A stretch of 49,407 nt of DNA from Rickettsiales bacterium (GCA_021298605.1 JAJTDS010000003.1:1-49407); one strand, 5' to 3'. Shown: positions 35,130 through 44,660, counted from the stretch's first letter. Notes: generated by a model from the sequence alone, not told the origin. A program made the numbers and translations.

Positions 35130-36287
35130 ATGGCAAAAACCATCACAATCCTAGGCTCAACTGGCTCAATTGGTAAGAATGTTGTTGAGATAATTAAAGT
35201 TGATGCAGAAAAATATCAAATTATCGCCCTTACCGCAAAAGAAAATTTTCAAGAATTAATTTCTCAAGCCCTACTGTTAAAACCTTTATTTATAGTAATT
35301 GAAAACCCACAACATCAACAAACCGTTAAAGATGCCTTATCTCACATTAATAATTGTCAAGTTCTTTCTGGCATTGAATCAATTAATGAAGTTGCAAAAA
35401 TCAAATGCGATATTTTATTTTCAGCAATTGTTGGCTCTGCGGGGGTTTTGCCTACAATCAATGCAATCAAAGCTGGCTCTAATATTGCCATTGCCAATAA
35501 GGAATCTTTGGTTGTTGCTGGAGATATCATTATGGAAGAAGTTAAGAAATCAAAAATAAGTCTACTGCCAATTGATTCCGAACATAATGCAATTTTTCAG
35601 GTTTTCGAACAGGCAAATATTGATAATATTGAAAAAATAACCATAACCGCCTCTGGAGGTCCCTTCTTCCGCAATCGCAAAGATCCTAAACAAATAACAG
35701 TTGAAGAAGCATTAAAACATCCTAATTGGCAAATGGGAGCAAAAATATCAATTGATTGTGCTACAATGATGAATAAAGGCCTAGAAATGATCGAGGCATA
35801 TCGCCTTTTTCCCGTTGCAAAATCACAATTAAAAATATTAATTCACCCACAATCAATTATTCATGGTATGGTTGAATATAGAGATGGTTCTAGCCTTGCT
35901 ATGCTTAGCTACCCCGATATGAAAACTCCAATTTCCTATGCTCTTGAATTTCCTAAAAGACTAGATTTATATCAAAATCAATTAATTAAAAAGTTTGATT
36001 TAGCAAAAATCAATAGGCTTGAATTTTTTGAAGTCGACGATTCGCAGTTTCCTGCAGTAAAATTATGCAATCAAGCACTAGAAACAGAAGGCAGTGCCTT
36101 AGTTGTTTTAAATGGAGCAAATGAAATAGCGGTTGAAAAATTTTTGAAAAAAGAAATTACTTTTGATAAAATAACTACTATTATTGAAAAAAGTCTTAAC
36201 CAAATTAATCACCGCAAATTATCAACAATTGAAGAAATTATTGCTTGTGACAAACAAGCAAGAACAATTGCCAACTCAATATTTTAA
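35130..36287 (+). CDS. dxr: 1-deoxy-D-xylulose 5-phosphate reductoisomerase
   Basis: DXR performs the second step of the MEP isoprenoid pathway, converting DXP to MEP with NADPH. The 385-residue protein has the NADPH motif ILGSTGSIGKNVVEII at the start, ANKESLVVAGDIIMEE near residue 121, PIDSEHNAIFQ with metal-binding residues near 148-155, and ASGGPFF and HPNWQMGAKISIDCATMMNKG further on, all typical. It directly abuts rbfA and precedes rseP by 3 bases. Its presence says the organism makes its own isoprenoids, at least in part, unlike many Rickettsia, which have lost this pathway. Confidence 0.97.
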   Translation: MAKTITILGSTGSIGKNVVEIIKVDAEKYQIIALTAKENFQELISQALLLKPLFIVIENPQHQQTVKDALSHINNCQVLSGIESINEVAKIKCDILFSAIVGSAGVLPTINAIKAGSNIAIANKESLVVAGDIIMEEVKKSKISLLPIDSEHNAIFQVFEQANIDNIEKITITASGGPFFRNRKDPKQITVEEALKHPNWQMGAKISIDCATMMNKGLEMIEAYRLFPVAKSQLKILIHPQSIIHGMVEYRDGSSLAMLSYPDMKTPISYALEFPKRLDLYQNQLIKKFDLAKINRLEFFEVDDSQFPAVKLCNQALETEGSALVVLNGANEIAVEKFLKKEITFDKITTIIEKSLNQINHRKLSTIEEIIACDKQARTIANSIF

Positions 36288-36290
36288 ACA

Positions 36291-37406
36291 ATGTCAATTA
36301 TTAATATTATTATTCAAAATTTATTTGCTTTCATTGTAATTATGTCGGCAATTGTTTTTATTCACGAATTTGGGCATTTTATTGTTGCTAGAGCCTGTAA
36401 AGTTAGAATTGAAGAATTCTCAATTGGTTTTGGTAAAGAAATCTTCGGCTTTTATGATCGCTATAAAACTAGATGGAAATTTTGCTGGTTGCCTTTCGGT
36501 GGATATGTTAAAATGTTTGGCGATGCTAACCCCGCTTCAAAGCCTGATTTTACAGCATTTAACAAAATGTCGGAGGCAGAGAAAAAACACAGCTTTATTT
36601 TTAAAAATGTTTATCAAAGAATTGCAATTGTTTCAGCTGGGCCAATTGCTAATTTCATCTTAGCAATAGTTATTCTAACCTTTATTTTCAATATTCGCGG
36701 GCATAATATTATTGCCAATAAAATTAGCGACATTAAGCCTAACAGCCCAGCAGAACTAGTAGAATTAAAAAAAGGCGATGAAATAATTGCTATCAATAAT
36801 AAAAAAATTGATGATTTTGACGAATTAAGAATTGCGGTAATCGAAGCGGGAGAACGAGAAATATCCCTAACAGTAATCAGAGAACAACAAAAATTAAATT
36901 TTAATTTAACTCCAGAATTAGTAGAAGTTGAGAATATCTTCAAAGAGAAAATGAAAGTGCCAACAATTGGGGTTATTGCTACCGATATTCAACATTATCA
37001 ATTAAATATTTTTCAATCATTTGTTAGGGCAAATATTGAAACTTGGCAGATTTCAAAATCAATTTTAGTAACCTTAAAAGATTTATTAATCGGCAATCGC
37101 TCTATCAAAGAACTAGGCGGACCAGTAAAAATAGCAAAATATTCGGGAAAAACTATTGAGCTTGGCATAATGATGGTTTTATGGTTTGGAGCAATGATAT
37201 CAATTAATCTTGGGGTTATGAATTTATTGCCAATTCCAATGCTTGATGGCGGGCATTTATTATTTTATTTGATAGAGGCAATTATTGGTAGACCAATTAA
37301 TGTTAAGGTGCAAGAAATCGCCTTCCGAATCGGTTTTGCAATTTTAATTAGCTTAATGATCTTTACTACAATTAACGATATTGTAAATTTATTTTTTCAT
37401 AAATAA
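36291..37406 (+). CDS. rseP: RIP metalloprotease RseP
   Basis: RseP is an inner membrane site-2 zinc protease that cuts anti-sigma factors and remnant signal peptides within the bilayer. The 371-residue protein has the HEFGH zinc motif at residues 25-29 in the first helix, a GPIANFILAIVILTFIF segment, one visible PDZ domain (about residues 125-205; PAELVELKKGDEIIAINNKKI) and the NLLPIPMLDGGHLLFYLIEAI motif in the last part. E. coli RseP has two PDZ domains, so this is a shorter form, usual in alphaproteobacteria. It ends 2 bases before the convergent membrane protein gene. Confidence 0.95.
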   Translation: MSIINIIIQNLFAFIVIMSAIVFIHEFGHFIVARACKVRIEEFSIGFGKEIFGFYDRYKTRWKFCWLPFGGYVKMFGDANPASKPDFTAFNKMSEAEKKHSFIFKNVYQRIAIVSAGPIANFILAIVILTFIFNIRGHNIIANKISDIKPNSPAELVELKKGDEIIAINNKKIDDFDELRIAVIEAGEREISLTVIREQQKLNFNLTPELVEVENIFKEKMKVPTIGVIATDIQHYQLNIFQSFVRANIETWQISKSILVTLKDLLIGNRSIKELGGPVKIAKYSGKTIELGIMMVLWFGAMISINLGVMNLLPIPMLDGGHLLFYLIEAIIGRPINVKVQEIAFRIGFAILISLMIFTTINDIVNLFFHK

Positions 37407-37408
37407 TT

Positions 37409-38008
37409 TTAGAAAATAAAATTCGATATTTTAATATACTTAGCCAAAATCATACAATAAATAATATCAAATATCAAAATAGCTATAAACATTCCTATTA
37501 TAAATAAATTTTGCATTTGGGGAATATAAAAATAAAATGCAATGCATGCAATTGCCGTTCCTAGCATTTTAGTCAAGCCAATTGCTAAAGAGTGACCTTC
37601 AGACCTGCTTTTAATTATTTCTAATATAAATAAAATTGACATTATTAAATTTGTTATTAAGGCACTATAAATTCCCCACTTATCACCATTATAAACACAA
37701 AGAACTATAAATATAAAACTAAAAAACAACAGCAACAATAGATTCCTTTTATTTATTTGATTAAAAAATAATAATTGCATAAAAATAATAACATCTAGAG
37801 TAAGCCAAATATAATCAAAATAAATTTGTGGAACTTGGTGCGGATAAATAAAAGAAAATACCACTTCCCAAATTATGTTAGTAGCAAGAGAGAAGGTTGG
37901 CATCACACATTTTTTATAACTAAAATTTGCTTTTATAATTAAAATATAAGTTATTGCCCAACAAATAGCATTAATCAGCATTAATATATTATAAGTTGTT
38001 AATTTCAT
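37409..38008 (-). CDS. Seven-helix membrane protein resembling transmembrane terpene cyclases
   Basis: The 199-residue protein is almost wholly hydrophobic with about seven membrane helices. MPTFSLATNIIWEVVFSFIYP (residues 36-56) and the following DYIWLTLDVIIF recall the pattern of fungal Pyr4/PaxB-type cyclases and their bacterial relatives, in which a Glu of the 'N..WE' motif and a late Asp are catalytic; here E48 and perhaps D181 (LIFDIIYC) could match. If so, it might cyclise a prenylated compound or handle a lipid. The match is by pattern memory only and needs profile comparison. The gene converges with rseP and stands alone, so dxr nearby is no evidence of a shared pathway. Confidence 0.5.
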   Translation of the reverse strand: MKLTTYNILMLINAICWAITYILIIKANFSYKKCVMPTFSLATNIIWEVVFSFIYPHQVPQIYFDYIWLTLDVIIFMQLLFFNQINKRNLLLLLFFSFIFIVLCVYNGDKWGIYSALITNLIMSILFILEIIKSRSEGHSLAIGLTKMLGTAIACIAFYFYIPQMQNLFIIGMFIAILIFDIIYCMILAKYIKISNFIF

Positions 38009-38112
38009 TTGTAATTAGAGTTTTAAATTATAATAAATAAAAGATGACTTTCAATTATTGACAAAATATTTTAAAATGAAAATATATTTTGTTATTTACT
38101 ATTAATTTTACA

Positions 38113-39105
38113 ATGAAAACTCCGCAATTTTGGGCTTCTAACAACATAATTAGCTATATATTAATTCCATTTAGCTGGCTTTATTTACTTGGCACAAAAA
38201 TTGATTCTATTTTTACCAAAAAAACAAAAATCAATAAAACCGTTATCTGTATTGGCAATCTAATTGCAGGCGGTTCGGGCAAAACCCCAACCGCAATTGC
38301 TATTGGGAAAATTATTAAAAATTTAATCAATAAAAAATTCGTTTATCTTACTAGAGGCTATAAGGGCGAGAAACAAGAATTTTCATCTGTTAATCAAGCA
38401 ATAGAGCAATTAAACAAGGTTAGTGACGAGGCAATTTTACTTAATGAAGTAGCAAAAACTTTTATTGCTAGCAACAGAGCTTTTGGGGCTAAGCAAATTG
38501 AGCAAATGAAAGAAATAGAAGCAATAATTCTTGATGATGGCTTGCAAAATAACAACCTATTTAAAGATATTAAAATTATTGTAATTGATGGCTTTGTAGC
38601 TTTTGGAAATTGTAAATTAATACCTGCTGGACCACTCCGCCAGAATATAAAATCAGGTTTAGCAATTGCTGATTTAATTATTATAATTAATGAAATTAAT
38701 GACGAGAATTTAAATTTAATTAAAAAATACTATCAAGGCAAAATTATTTTCGCCAAAACTATTTCTAAAAATTTAAATCAATTTAATCTTGATAATAAAT
38801 ATCTAGCATTCTGCGGATTAGCCTATCCTAACAAATTCTTTAATTTTTTGACTAAACAAAATTTAACATTAATTGAAAAAATAAATTTTGCCGATCATCA
38901 CCATTACAGCAACGAAGAACTTAAAAAATTAACTATAAAAGCAAAAGAGTACAATTGCGAGCTAATTACAACCAAAAAAGATTGGGTAAAATTTCCAACA
39001 TCTTACAAAAAAATTATCAATTATCTAGATATTGAAGTTGAATTTACAGATCAAGATATTCAACATATAAAAAGCTTGATATCTAATAGAATTTATAGAA
39101 AATAA
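38113..39105 (+). CDS. lpxK: Tetraacyldisaccharide 4'-kinase
   Basis: LpxK phosphorylates the 4' position of the lipid A precursor at the inner membrane. MKTPQFWASNNIISYILIPF gives the N-terminal amphipathic and membrane-near part, Walker A is CIGNLIAGGSGKTPTAIAIG (about residue 50), followed by FVYLTRGYKG, AIILDDGLQNN, IPAGPLR, CGLAYPNKFF and FADHHHYSNEEL, all standard. Family starts favour the ATG at 38113 over an upstream in-frame TTG at 38089. The presence of lpxK together with the sugar operon indicates a genuine LPS-bearing outer membrane. Confidence 0.95.
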   Translation: MKTPQFWASNNIISYILIPFSWLYLLGTKIDSIFTKKTKINKTVICIGNLIAGGSGKTPTAIAIGKIIKNLINKKFVYLTRGYKGEKQEFSSVNQAIEQLNKVSDEAILLNEVAKTFIASNRAFGAKQIEQMKEIEAIILDDGLQNNNLFKDIKIIVIDGFVAFGNCKLIPAGPLRQNIKSGLAIADLIIIINEINDENLNLIKKYYQGKIIFAKTISKNLNQFNLDNKYLAFCGLAYPNKFFNFLTKQNLTLIEKINFADHHHYSNEELKKLTIKAKEYNCELITTKKDWVKFPTSYKKIINYLDIEVEFTDQDIQHIKSLISNRIYRK

Positions 39106-39171
39106 TTATTTAAACAGCAATTTAACTTAAATTACTCAACCTTAAAATCATATTTAAGGCAATATCAATAA

Positions 39172-39248
39172 GTGTTCGTAGCTCAATTGGATAGAGTATT
39201 GCTTTCCGAAGGCAAGGGTTGTGGGTTCAATTCCCGCCGAACACACCA
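39172..39248 (+). tRNA. tRNA-Arg (CCG)
   Basis: GTGTTCG and CGAACAC form the 7-base acceptor stem, the anticodon loop TTCCGAA gives anticodon CCG, and the T arm GTGGGTTCAATTCCCGC has a perfect stem. The CCA end is encoded at 39246-39248 after discriminator A. An ORF that begins inside it is not a gene. Confidence 0.97.
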
Positions 39249-39260
39249 AACAAAAATAAA

Positions 39261-40004
39261 ATGACCAAAAACTCTATTACTAGTGCTTTGTTGATTATAG
39301 GCGACGAAATTTTATCTGGCAGAACAGAAGATAAAAATATTAACTTTATTGCCAAGAACCTTACAGAAATGGGCATAAATCTTAGAGAAGTAAGAGTGGT
39401 TGCCGATATTGAGGAGGAAATAATCTCTGCTGTTAACAGCCTAAGAAATAAATTTGATTATGTTTTTACAAGCGGAGGAATAGGGCCAACTCACGATGAT
39501 ATTACCAGCGAATCAGTAGCAAAAGCATTCAATGATATATTTGAAAAAAATCTGACTGCCGAACAAATATTAATCCAACACTATGGAGCAGAAAATATTA
39601 ATGAAGCAAGGCTCAAAATGGCTTATATGCCTCGTTCAGCAACTTTACTAGAAAACTCAATATCATCAGCCCCCGGTTTTATAATTGGCAATGTTTTTGT
39701 TATGGCAGGAATTCCAAAAATATTTCAAGTAATGTTTGAGGTTGCTAAATCGCAATTAAAAGTTGGAGAAAAAATCAAATCAATTGAAATAAAAATAACT
39801 CTTACAGAGAGTGTTATTGCAAGACCTCTAACCGAAATACAAAAAAAATATTCAGCAGTTTCAATGGGTAGTTATCCATTTGATGGCGGAACTTCTTTAG
39901 TTTTTAGATCAAGCAATTATCAACTACTAGAAGAATCAAGCTCAGAAATGATAAAAATATTAAAATCAATTAAAGATGATGCAATATTATCAATTAAATC
40001 TTAA
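39261..40004 (+). CDS. CinA-type molybdopterin-binding domain protein
   Basis: The protein of about 247 residues starts with ALLIIGDEILSGRTEDKN, the sign of the MoCF/CinA N-terminal domain, and carries YVFTSGGIGPTHDDITSESVAKAF and the SAPGFIIGNVFVMAGIPKI motif. The C-terminal nicotinamide-nucleotide amidase domain of full CinA (about 400 residues) is absent, a form common in alphaproteobacteria. The true start is the ATG at 39261; an earlier start would read into the tRNA. It may act in nucleotide (ADP-ribose) turnover. It ends directly against the convergent yraN gene. Confidence 0.85.
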   Translation: MTKNSITSALLIIGDEILSGRTEDKNINFIAKNLTEMGINLREVRVVADIEEEIISAVNSLRNKFDYVFTSGGIGPTHDDITSESVAKAFNDIFEKNLTAEQILIQHYGAENINEARLKMAYMPRSATLLENSISSAPGFIIGNVFVMAGIPKIFQVMFEVAKSQLKVGEKIKSIEIKITLTESVIARPLTEIQKKYSAVSMGSYPFDGGTSLVFRSSNYQLLEESSSEMIKILKSIKDDAILSIKS

Positions 40005-40409
40005 CTATTGCCAAAAATTTTTGTAGTGCCTACAAAAACCTAACTTACTAACCGTAATTAAATCAAAACGATAATTGCAATTAGTAAAATTTTTGTTTCT
40101 GTTAAGAAAAAACTCTGCCCCAGATTTAATTCTAATGCTTTGTCGAAGAGAAAAAATATCATCTAGTGAAATATTTTTACCACTTCTTGCTTTGACTTCA
40201 ATAAAAATTAAATTATTGCCTTTTGAGGCAATAATATCAATCTCTCCAAAACGATTTTTGAAACGAGTAGCAATTATTTTATAAAATTTTATTCTTAAAA
40301 AAATTTTTGCTATTAATTCAGATCTAATACCAAAATCATAATATGATTTTTTATTGATCTTTCTTTGCTCTAAGGATTGATTCCTCTTGATCTTTATGGA
40401 AGTTGTCAT
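40005..40409 (-). CDS. yraN: YraN family (UPF0102) nuclease-like protein
   Basis: The 134-residue protein has the UPF0102 core: [18 protein letters not shown] helix, [19 protein letters not shown] and LIFIEVKAR, where D, E and K form a nuclease-like site. Its function is uncertain; a role in DNA processing is often suggested. An ATG at 40409 is preferred over an in-frame TTG at 40427. It overlaps the 3' end of obgE (stop at 40351) by about 59 bases on the same strand, so both likely share a transcript. The C-terminus is basic and slightly odd but not truncated in an obvious way. Confidence 0.85.
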   Translation of the reverse strand: MTTSIKIKRNQSLEQRKINKKSYYDFGIRSELIAKIFLRIKFYKIIATRFKNRFGEIDIIASKGNNLIFIEVKARSGKNISLDDIFSLRQSIRIKSGAEFFLNRNKNFTNCNYRFDLITVSKLGFCRHYKNFWQ

Positions 40410-41448
40410 ATTGCTGGTGATTATCAATATTTTTTTGTTGTTGATTATGATTTTGAATAATTTGATGCAATGTCCTTAGTAAATCCGTAAGACCTTGATT
40501 TATAGGAGCAGAAATAGCAAATATCTTGCTATTAATTTTGATTTTCCTTAAGTGCTTTTGAAGAATGTTGATTTTTGCAAGTAATTCTTCTTCGCTGATT
40601 AGATCTATCTTGGTTAGAGCTATAATTTCAGGCTTTAGAATTAGATCGAAATCGTAAGATTCCAACTCATTACGAATAATTTTATAGCTTTCAATTACAT
40701 CTTCAGCACTAGAATCAATTAAATGCAACAATACTCCACATCGCTCTATATGCTTAAGAAAGCGATCTCCCAAACCCTTGCCTTCACTAGCACCTGCAAT
40801 TAAACCGGGAATATCTGCCAACACAAACTCGCAATCATCAACATAAACGACACCCAATTGTGGCTTAAGTGTTGTAAATGGATAATCCGCGATTTTTGGC
40901 TTAGCTCTTGTAGTAGAGGCAAGAAAAGTTGACTTTCCAGCATTTGGCAAACCTAGCAAACCAGCATCTGACAATAATTTTAATTGTAGCCTTGCCCATA
41001 ATTCTTCACCAACTTCTCCAACTTGAGAAAATGTTGGCGCTTGATTAATTGAACTTTTGAAATTGCTATTTCCGAGACCGCCTCTTCCACCTTTGGCTAT
41101 TACTACTCTTTGCTGATGTTCCAGCATGTCAGCCAATAATATTTCAGAATCTTCATTGAATATTTGAGTTCCAACGGGCACTTTAAGAATAAGATCTTCT
41201 CCCGATAAACCGCTTTTATTACGACCTTGCCCTGCAACTCCATTTTTAGCAATAAAATGCTGCTGAAAACGGAAATCAATTAGAGTGTTGAGATCACGAT
41301 TGGCTTCAAATATTATGTTGCCACCTCTACCACCATCTCCACCATCTGGACCGCCATTGGGAATAAACTTCTCCCGACGAAAACTAGATGCTCCTTTGCC
41401 CCCATTTCCAGCCTTTAATGATATTTTTACTTCATCAATAAATTGCAT
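40351..41448 (-). CDS. obgE: GTPase ObgE/CgtA
   Basis: Obg is an essential GTPase for 50S subunit maturation and growth control. The 365-residue protein starts with the glycine-rich Obg fold ([20 protein letters not shown], residues 1-160), then the G domain with GLPNAGKST (about 166), switch region [32 protein letters not shown] near 279 and a SAP motif near 310. The tail is Gln/Asn/His-rich and poorly conserved. Transcription is on the minus strand from 41448, 30 bases behind the helicase gene. All family parts are present. Confidence 0.96.
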   Translation of the reverse strand: MQFIDEVKISLKAGNGGKGASSFRREKFIPNGGPDGGDGGRGGNIIFEANRDLNTLIDFRFQQHFIAKNGVAGQGRNKSGLSGEDLILKVPVGTQIFNEDSEILLADMLEHQQRVVIAKGGRGGLGNSNFKSSINQAPTFSQVGEVGEELWARLQLKLLSDAGLLGLPNAGKSTFLASTTRAKPKIADYPFTTLKPQLGVVYVDDCEFVLADIPGLIAGASEGKGLGDRFLKHIERCGVLLHLIDSSAEDVIESYKIIRNELESYDFDLILKPEIIALTKIDLISEEELLAKINILQKHLRKIKINSKIFAISAPINQGLTDLLRTLHQIIQNHNQQQKNIDNHQQYDNFHKDQEESILRAKKDQ

Positions 41449-41478
41449 TGTTAAAATTGATTAAAAATAAAGTTATTA

Positions 41479-43284
41479 TTATTTTCTTTCTTTTGCTCTT
41501 GTAATTAAAGATTTACCATTCTGTGATTTTTGCTGAAAAATATCCAGAATTTTTTTAGCTTCTTTTGCTTCTGCAGCAAAGAAAGAGAATTGATCAAGAA
41601 TTTTGATATTATTAATATTTTTATAATCTACCCCTGTTTCTTTTTTTATAAAGCTAGTTAATGATAATTCATCAAAATTATCATTCTTACCTTTAGCTAT
41701 AAAGAGACGGATAGAGCCATCATCATTGTAATTAGAATCATTACTGTAGCTTGCTTGAGAAGAATTAAAACTACGAGAAGAGCCTTTATCTCTAGAAGAG
41801 CCTTCATTAAAACGAGAATAACCCCTATCTCTAGAAGAGCCTTCATTAAAACGAGAAGATCTATTGCCAAATGAAGAATTTCTGCCCCCTCCATAGTTAC
41901 TAGATTTATAAGAAGAACCGCCAAAGCTAGAATTATTATCTCTAGGTCTTATGGAAACTTGCCTTAATTCACGGAATTTACTTTTATCTAACTGATTCCT
42001 GAATGCCATTTTTAGCAATGCCGCAATAATTTGCTCATTATCTTCACCACAATCTGTCATTACTTCTCTTGCTAATTCTAGAGTTGAAGGATCAATACTA
42101 GCAACCGATTCAATAATATTGCTTTTTATTTTTTGCTTTTTACTAGAAACAATATTATCAACAGTTGGCAATTCATAACTATTTAGTTTATTATTAGTAA
42201 CTCTTTGAATTTCCATTGCTTTGCGATGTTCAGAAGGAGTAATAATGGTAATTGCTATACCTTTCTTACCAGCTCTGCCAGTTCTGCCAATTCTGTGAAC
42301 ATAGCTTTCTGTATCTTGAGGCAAGGAATAATTAACCACATGTGTTAAATTATCAACATCTATCCCTCTGGCAGCAACATCCGTTGCCACTAAAATATTA
42401 ATTTTTTTATTACGGAATTTTTGCAATATTTTTTCTCTTTGAGATTGAGAAACATTGCCATGAAGAGCTTCGGAACTCAATGAGCGAGCAATTAATTTGC
42501 TAGAAATATCGTCCGCATCCATTTTTGTGCGACAAAAAACCATACCATAAAATTTATCTTCATTCTCAATAATACGAAATAGAGCTTCAAATTTATCACT
42601 ATTATCAACCACTAATAAACTTTGCTCAATATTAGTTTTACCAGAATCTGAACGATTAATTACTGAAATAATTTGATAATTTTTCATATATTTTTTTGCC
42701 AAATTCTCAATATGGCTAGGCATTGTAGCTGAAAATAATATAGTTTTACGATTTGCAGGAGCACTCTTAAGAATGGTTTCGATATCCTCAACAAAACCCA
42801 TATTAAGCATTTCATCCGCTTCATCCAAAACTAAATGAGAAATTTGAGAAAGATCAATTGTTTTTCTTTCAATGTGATCAATTATTCTACCGGGAGTTCC
42901 AACCACTATATCAACACCCTTTTTTAATTGCATTATCTGCTTCTCTATTGGTTGTCCACCATAAACTGCAATTATTCTGTTTTTTAGCAAGTAAAAAGAA
43001 TTTAACTCTTCACTAACTTGCATTGCAAGCTCACGAGTTGGGGCTAAAATTATAGCTTGAACCTTTTTACTATTGGGCTTTAATTGCTCAATAATTGGAA
43101 TGCCAAAAGCTGCGGTTTTACCAGTTCCGGTTTGTGCTTTACCGATTAAATCTTGGTTCTGGGTTAAAAGAAAAGGAATCGCTTGCGCTTGAATCGGTGT
43201 TGCATTTTCGAAGCCTTTATTATTAAGCCTCTCCATCATCTCAGGCGAAAGCCCTAGATCACTAAATTTTATTTCATTACTCAT
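41479..43284 (-). CDS. deaD: DEAD-box RNA helicase (DeaD/CsdA type)
   Basis: This 601-residue ATP-dependent RNA helicase has the Q motif region, AQTGTGKTAAFGIPI (Walker A, about residue 49), PTRELAMQV, DEAD in LVLDEADEMLNMGF (about 152), SAT, DVAARGIDVDNLTHVVNY and HRIGRTGRAGKKG. A low-complexity linker (about 445-525), rich in Ser, Arg, Gly and Asn with RFNEGSSRD twice, precedes a DbpA-type RNA-binding domain (IRLFIAKGKND to SLITRAKERK). Such enzymes aid ribosome assembly and RNA decay in the cold. A long noncoding region of 671 bases upstream may host its promoter or a cold-responsive leader, but none could be defined. Confidence 0.93.
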   Translation of the reverse strand: MSNEIKFSDLGLSPEMMERLNNKGFENATPIQAQAIPFLLTQNQDLIGKAQTGTGKTAAFGIPIIEQLKPNSKKVQAIILAPTRELAMQVSEELNSFYLLKNRIIAVYGGQPIEKQIMQLKKGVDIVVGTPGRIIDHIERKTIDLSQISHLVLDEADEMLNMGFVEDIETILKSAPANRKTILFSATMPSHIENLAKKYMKNYQIISVINRSDSGKTNIEQSLLVVDNSDKFEALFRIIENEDKFYGMVFCRTKMDADDISSKLIARSLSSEALHGNVSQSQREKILQKFRNKKINILVATDVAARGIDVDNLTHVVNYSLPQDTESYVHRIGRTGRAGKKGIAITIITPSEHRKAMEIQRVTNNKLNSYELPTVDNIVSSKKQKIKSNIIESVASIDPSTLELAREVMTDCGEDNEQIIAALLKMAFRNQLDKSKFRELRQVSIRPRDNNSSFGGSSYKSSNYGGGRNSSFGNRSSRFNEGSSRDRGYSRFNEGSSRDKGSSRSFNSSQASYSNDSNYNDDGSIRLFIAKGKNDNFDELSLTSFIKKETGVDYKNINNIKILDQFSFFAAEAKEAKKILDIFQQKSQNGKSLITRAKERK

Positions 43285-43955
43285 TTTTATATAAATATTT
43301 GTTAATTATCACAATAATTAAATTATGATAGGAAGTTTTAATTATGCTCTGTCAAGCTAGTAAATAGGCTTTTAAGCTCATCAATGAAAACCATATTCAT
43401 TAAAATGCAGCAATCAAAAAATAAGCAATATAATTGAAGCTAAGGCCTAATAATCTTAAAAAAATTATTAAAAACATAGCGATATAGCGATATTAGGCTA
43501 ATTAATTGTTTGCAATATTTTTAATATAGAAACACAAAAAAGAAGAATAAACTAGAAACTAACTCTAATATCATTTTCCATATTTTAAATTGAATTTTCA
43601 TTTAGTTAATGCTTAAAAAAACATTAACTAAAATTTCAAATCATCAATTTACTTTGTTTAAATTTGGAAAATGGCATAAAGCTTATACATCATTTTCTAT
43701 ATTTAAAACATTTAAGCATTGAAACCTTAATTTAATTTAAAGGCTGGAAATTTATTATTTTAAGCTACTATTTAATTATGTAGCCACTAATGCCAAAGCT
43801 CCACAATTATATTTAGAACAAATAGATTGTCAAGATAATTAACACTATACAGCTTAAAGAATTTAATTTTAAGTTTTTTGCTGTTGCTTGTCTTTAATAT
43901 ATCGCAAATTTTAAAAAACTTTTAGGTAGTCTCAGAATCAGATATCCTATCTCGT
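43285..43955. other. Long AT-rich intergenic region upstream of deaD
   Basis: No ORF of note. It holds a tandem AGCGATAT pair near 43477-43493 and a nested inverted repeat (43572-43673, listed apart). The rest is AT-rich sequence without recognisable genes. Decayed DNA or regulatory leader sequence are both possible. Confidence 0.5.
43572..43673. repeat. Nested imperfect palindrome, about 100 bp
   Basis: CATTTTCCA (43572-43580) is inverted at 43665-43673 (TGGAAAATG), and TTTAGTTAATG (43601-43611) is inverted at 43622-43632 around a 10-base core. The regions between match only partly. It may be a miniature inverted-repeat element without its own genes. Confidence 0.5.
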
Positions 43956-44018
43956 TTAATGAGTTGTCCTAGACAGATCATGTTGTAGACCAGATTCATA
44001 ATTCCGATTTTTAGTTCT

Positions 44019-44083
44019 GTCATCCTGGACGGAGTTGCAGGATCCAGAAAAGCAATAGATCCTGCGACTTCGCGCAGGATGAC
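44019..44083. repeat. 65-bp GC-rich palindromic element
   Basis: GTCATCCTG at the left end is inverted as CAGGATGAC at the right end, and inner parts GCAGGATC and GATCCTGC also pair, giving a long hairpin with a short A-rich loop. GC content is far above the local level. This type of dispersed palindrome (CATCCTGcg..cgcAGGATG) is familiar from Rickettsiales and related genomes. The minus-strand ORF through it (43956-44141) is read-through of the repeat and not a gene. Confidence 0.8.
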
Positions 44084-44229
44084 AAAGAAGGAGAGCTTCA
44101 GCCCACACCTGTCGAAAGTTCCTTAAACCCTTTAAAATCAACTATCATAGCCTATCCTCCACAAGTTTTGGATTGCCTCCTGACATTATGATAAGGTCTT
44201 TGATGATCTCTTTTTCGAGTAATAGAGTG

Positions 44230-44335
44230 AAATTCAGTAGTGGTATTTAAAACCTTGTAGTTGGTTTGATTTTTTATAGATCTGTGTTATTTCTTCTGCA
44301 CTACATCCAAGTAAATTAGTCAAAAACCATATGTC
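44230..44335 (-). pseudogene. Possible transposase remnant
   Basis: A short minus-strand reading, WFLTNLLGCSAEEITQIYKK, resembles the segment before the catalytic Glu in IS4-superfamily transposases. It ends quickly at stops and has no start. With the neighbouring relic it suggests an old mobile element; the match is weak. Confidence 0.3.
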
Positions 44336-44343
44336 GTTTATGG

Positions 44344-44513
44344 TTAAGCTTTATCAACTTTGTAAAACTTACCCAATTCTTCAAGCTTATTGTTATCAAT
44401 AAGCCCTATTACTTCAGAAATATTTAAAGGTTTCATATATATAACAGTTTGGTATGGATCACCCATTTTTGTGAGTTTTTCAGATACTTTTTCTTGACCG
44501 CCATAATAATTTA
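44344..44513 (-). pseudogene. Unidentified truncated ORF next to IS end
   Basis: About 55 codons are open on the minus strand, starting right at the IS1595-like end (44514) and ending at a TAA at 44344-44346. The peptide includes YGGQEKVSEKLTKMGDPYQ and ISEVIGLIDNNKLEELGKFY, which looks like protein coding. The N-terminus seems to have been cut off by the insertion. Family unknown. Confidence 0.4.
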
Positions 44514-44660
44514 GGGTCTAGACAATTTTAGTTGATTTTGATATCAATTAAAGCCTTAATTTGTCTATGCAAAACAAGTATATAAAACATTCCCATATTT
44601 CTGAGAAAAAATTTCGAGAGATTTTGAAGTATTTTTATTTTGATGAAACTTCTTCTTGGA
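44514..44660 (+). mobile_element. IS1595 (ISXO2-like) end fragment with transposase N-terminus
   Basis: It begins with the terminal repeat GGGTCTAGACAATTTTAG, then an ATG at 44567 opens MQNKYIKHSHISEKKFREIL, an ISXO2-type transposase start. The reading departs from any transposase pattern after about 44650 and no right end is seen. About 140 bases match the inverted copy at 46358-46493 with only a few differences. Confidence 0.75.

Noticed and set aside
37409..38008. Shared pathway of the terpene-cyclase-like protein with dxr
   Set aside because: The gene is on the opposite strand, convergent with rseP, with no sign of co-transcription.
39219..39260. Upstream start for the CinA-type gene
   Set aside because: That start lies within the tRNA-Arg gene; the ATG at 39261 matches the family start.
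43956..44141. 61-codon minus-strand ORF with a Cys/Arg-rich middle
   Set aside because: It is a translation through the 65-bp palindromic repeat; such ORFs are artefacts of the repeat.
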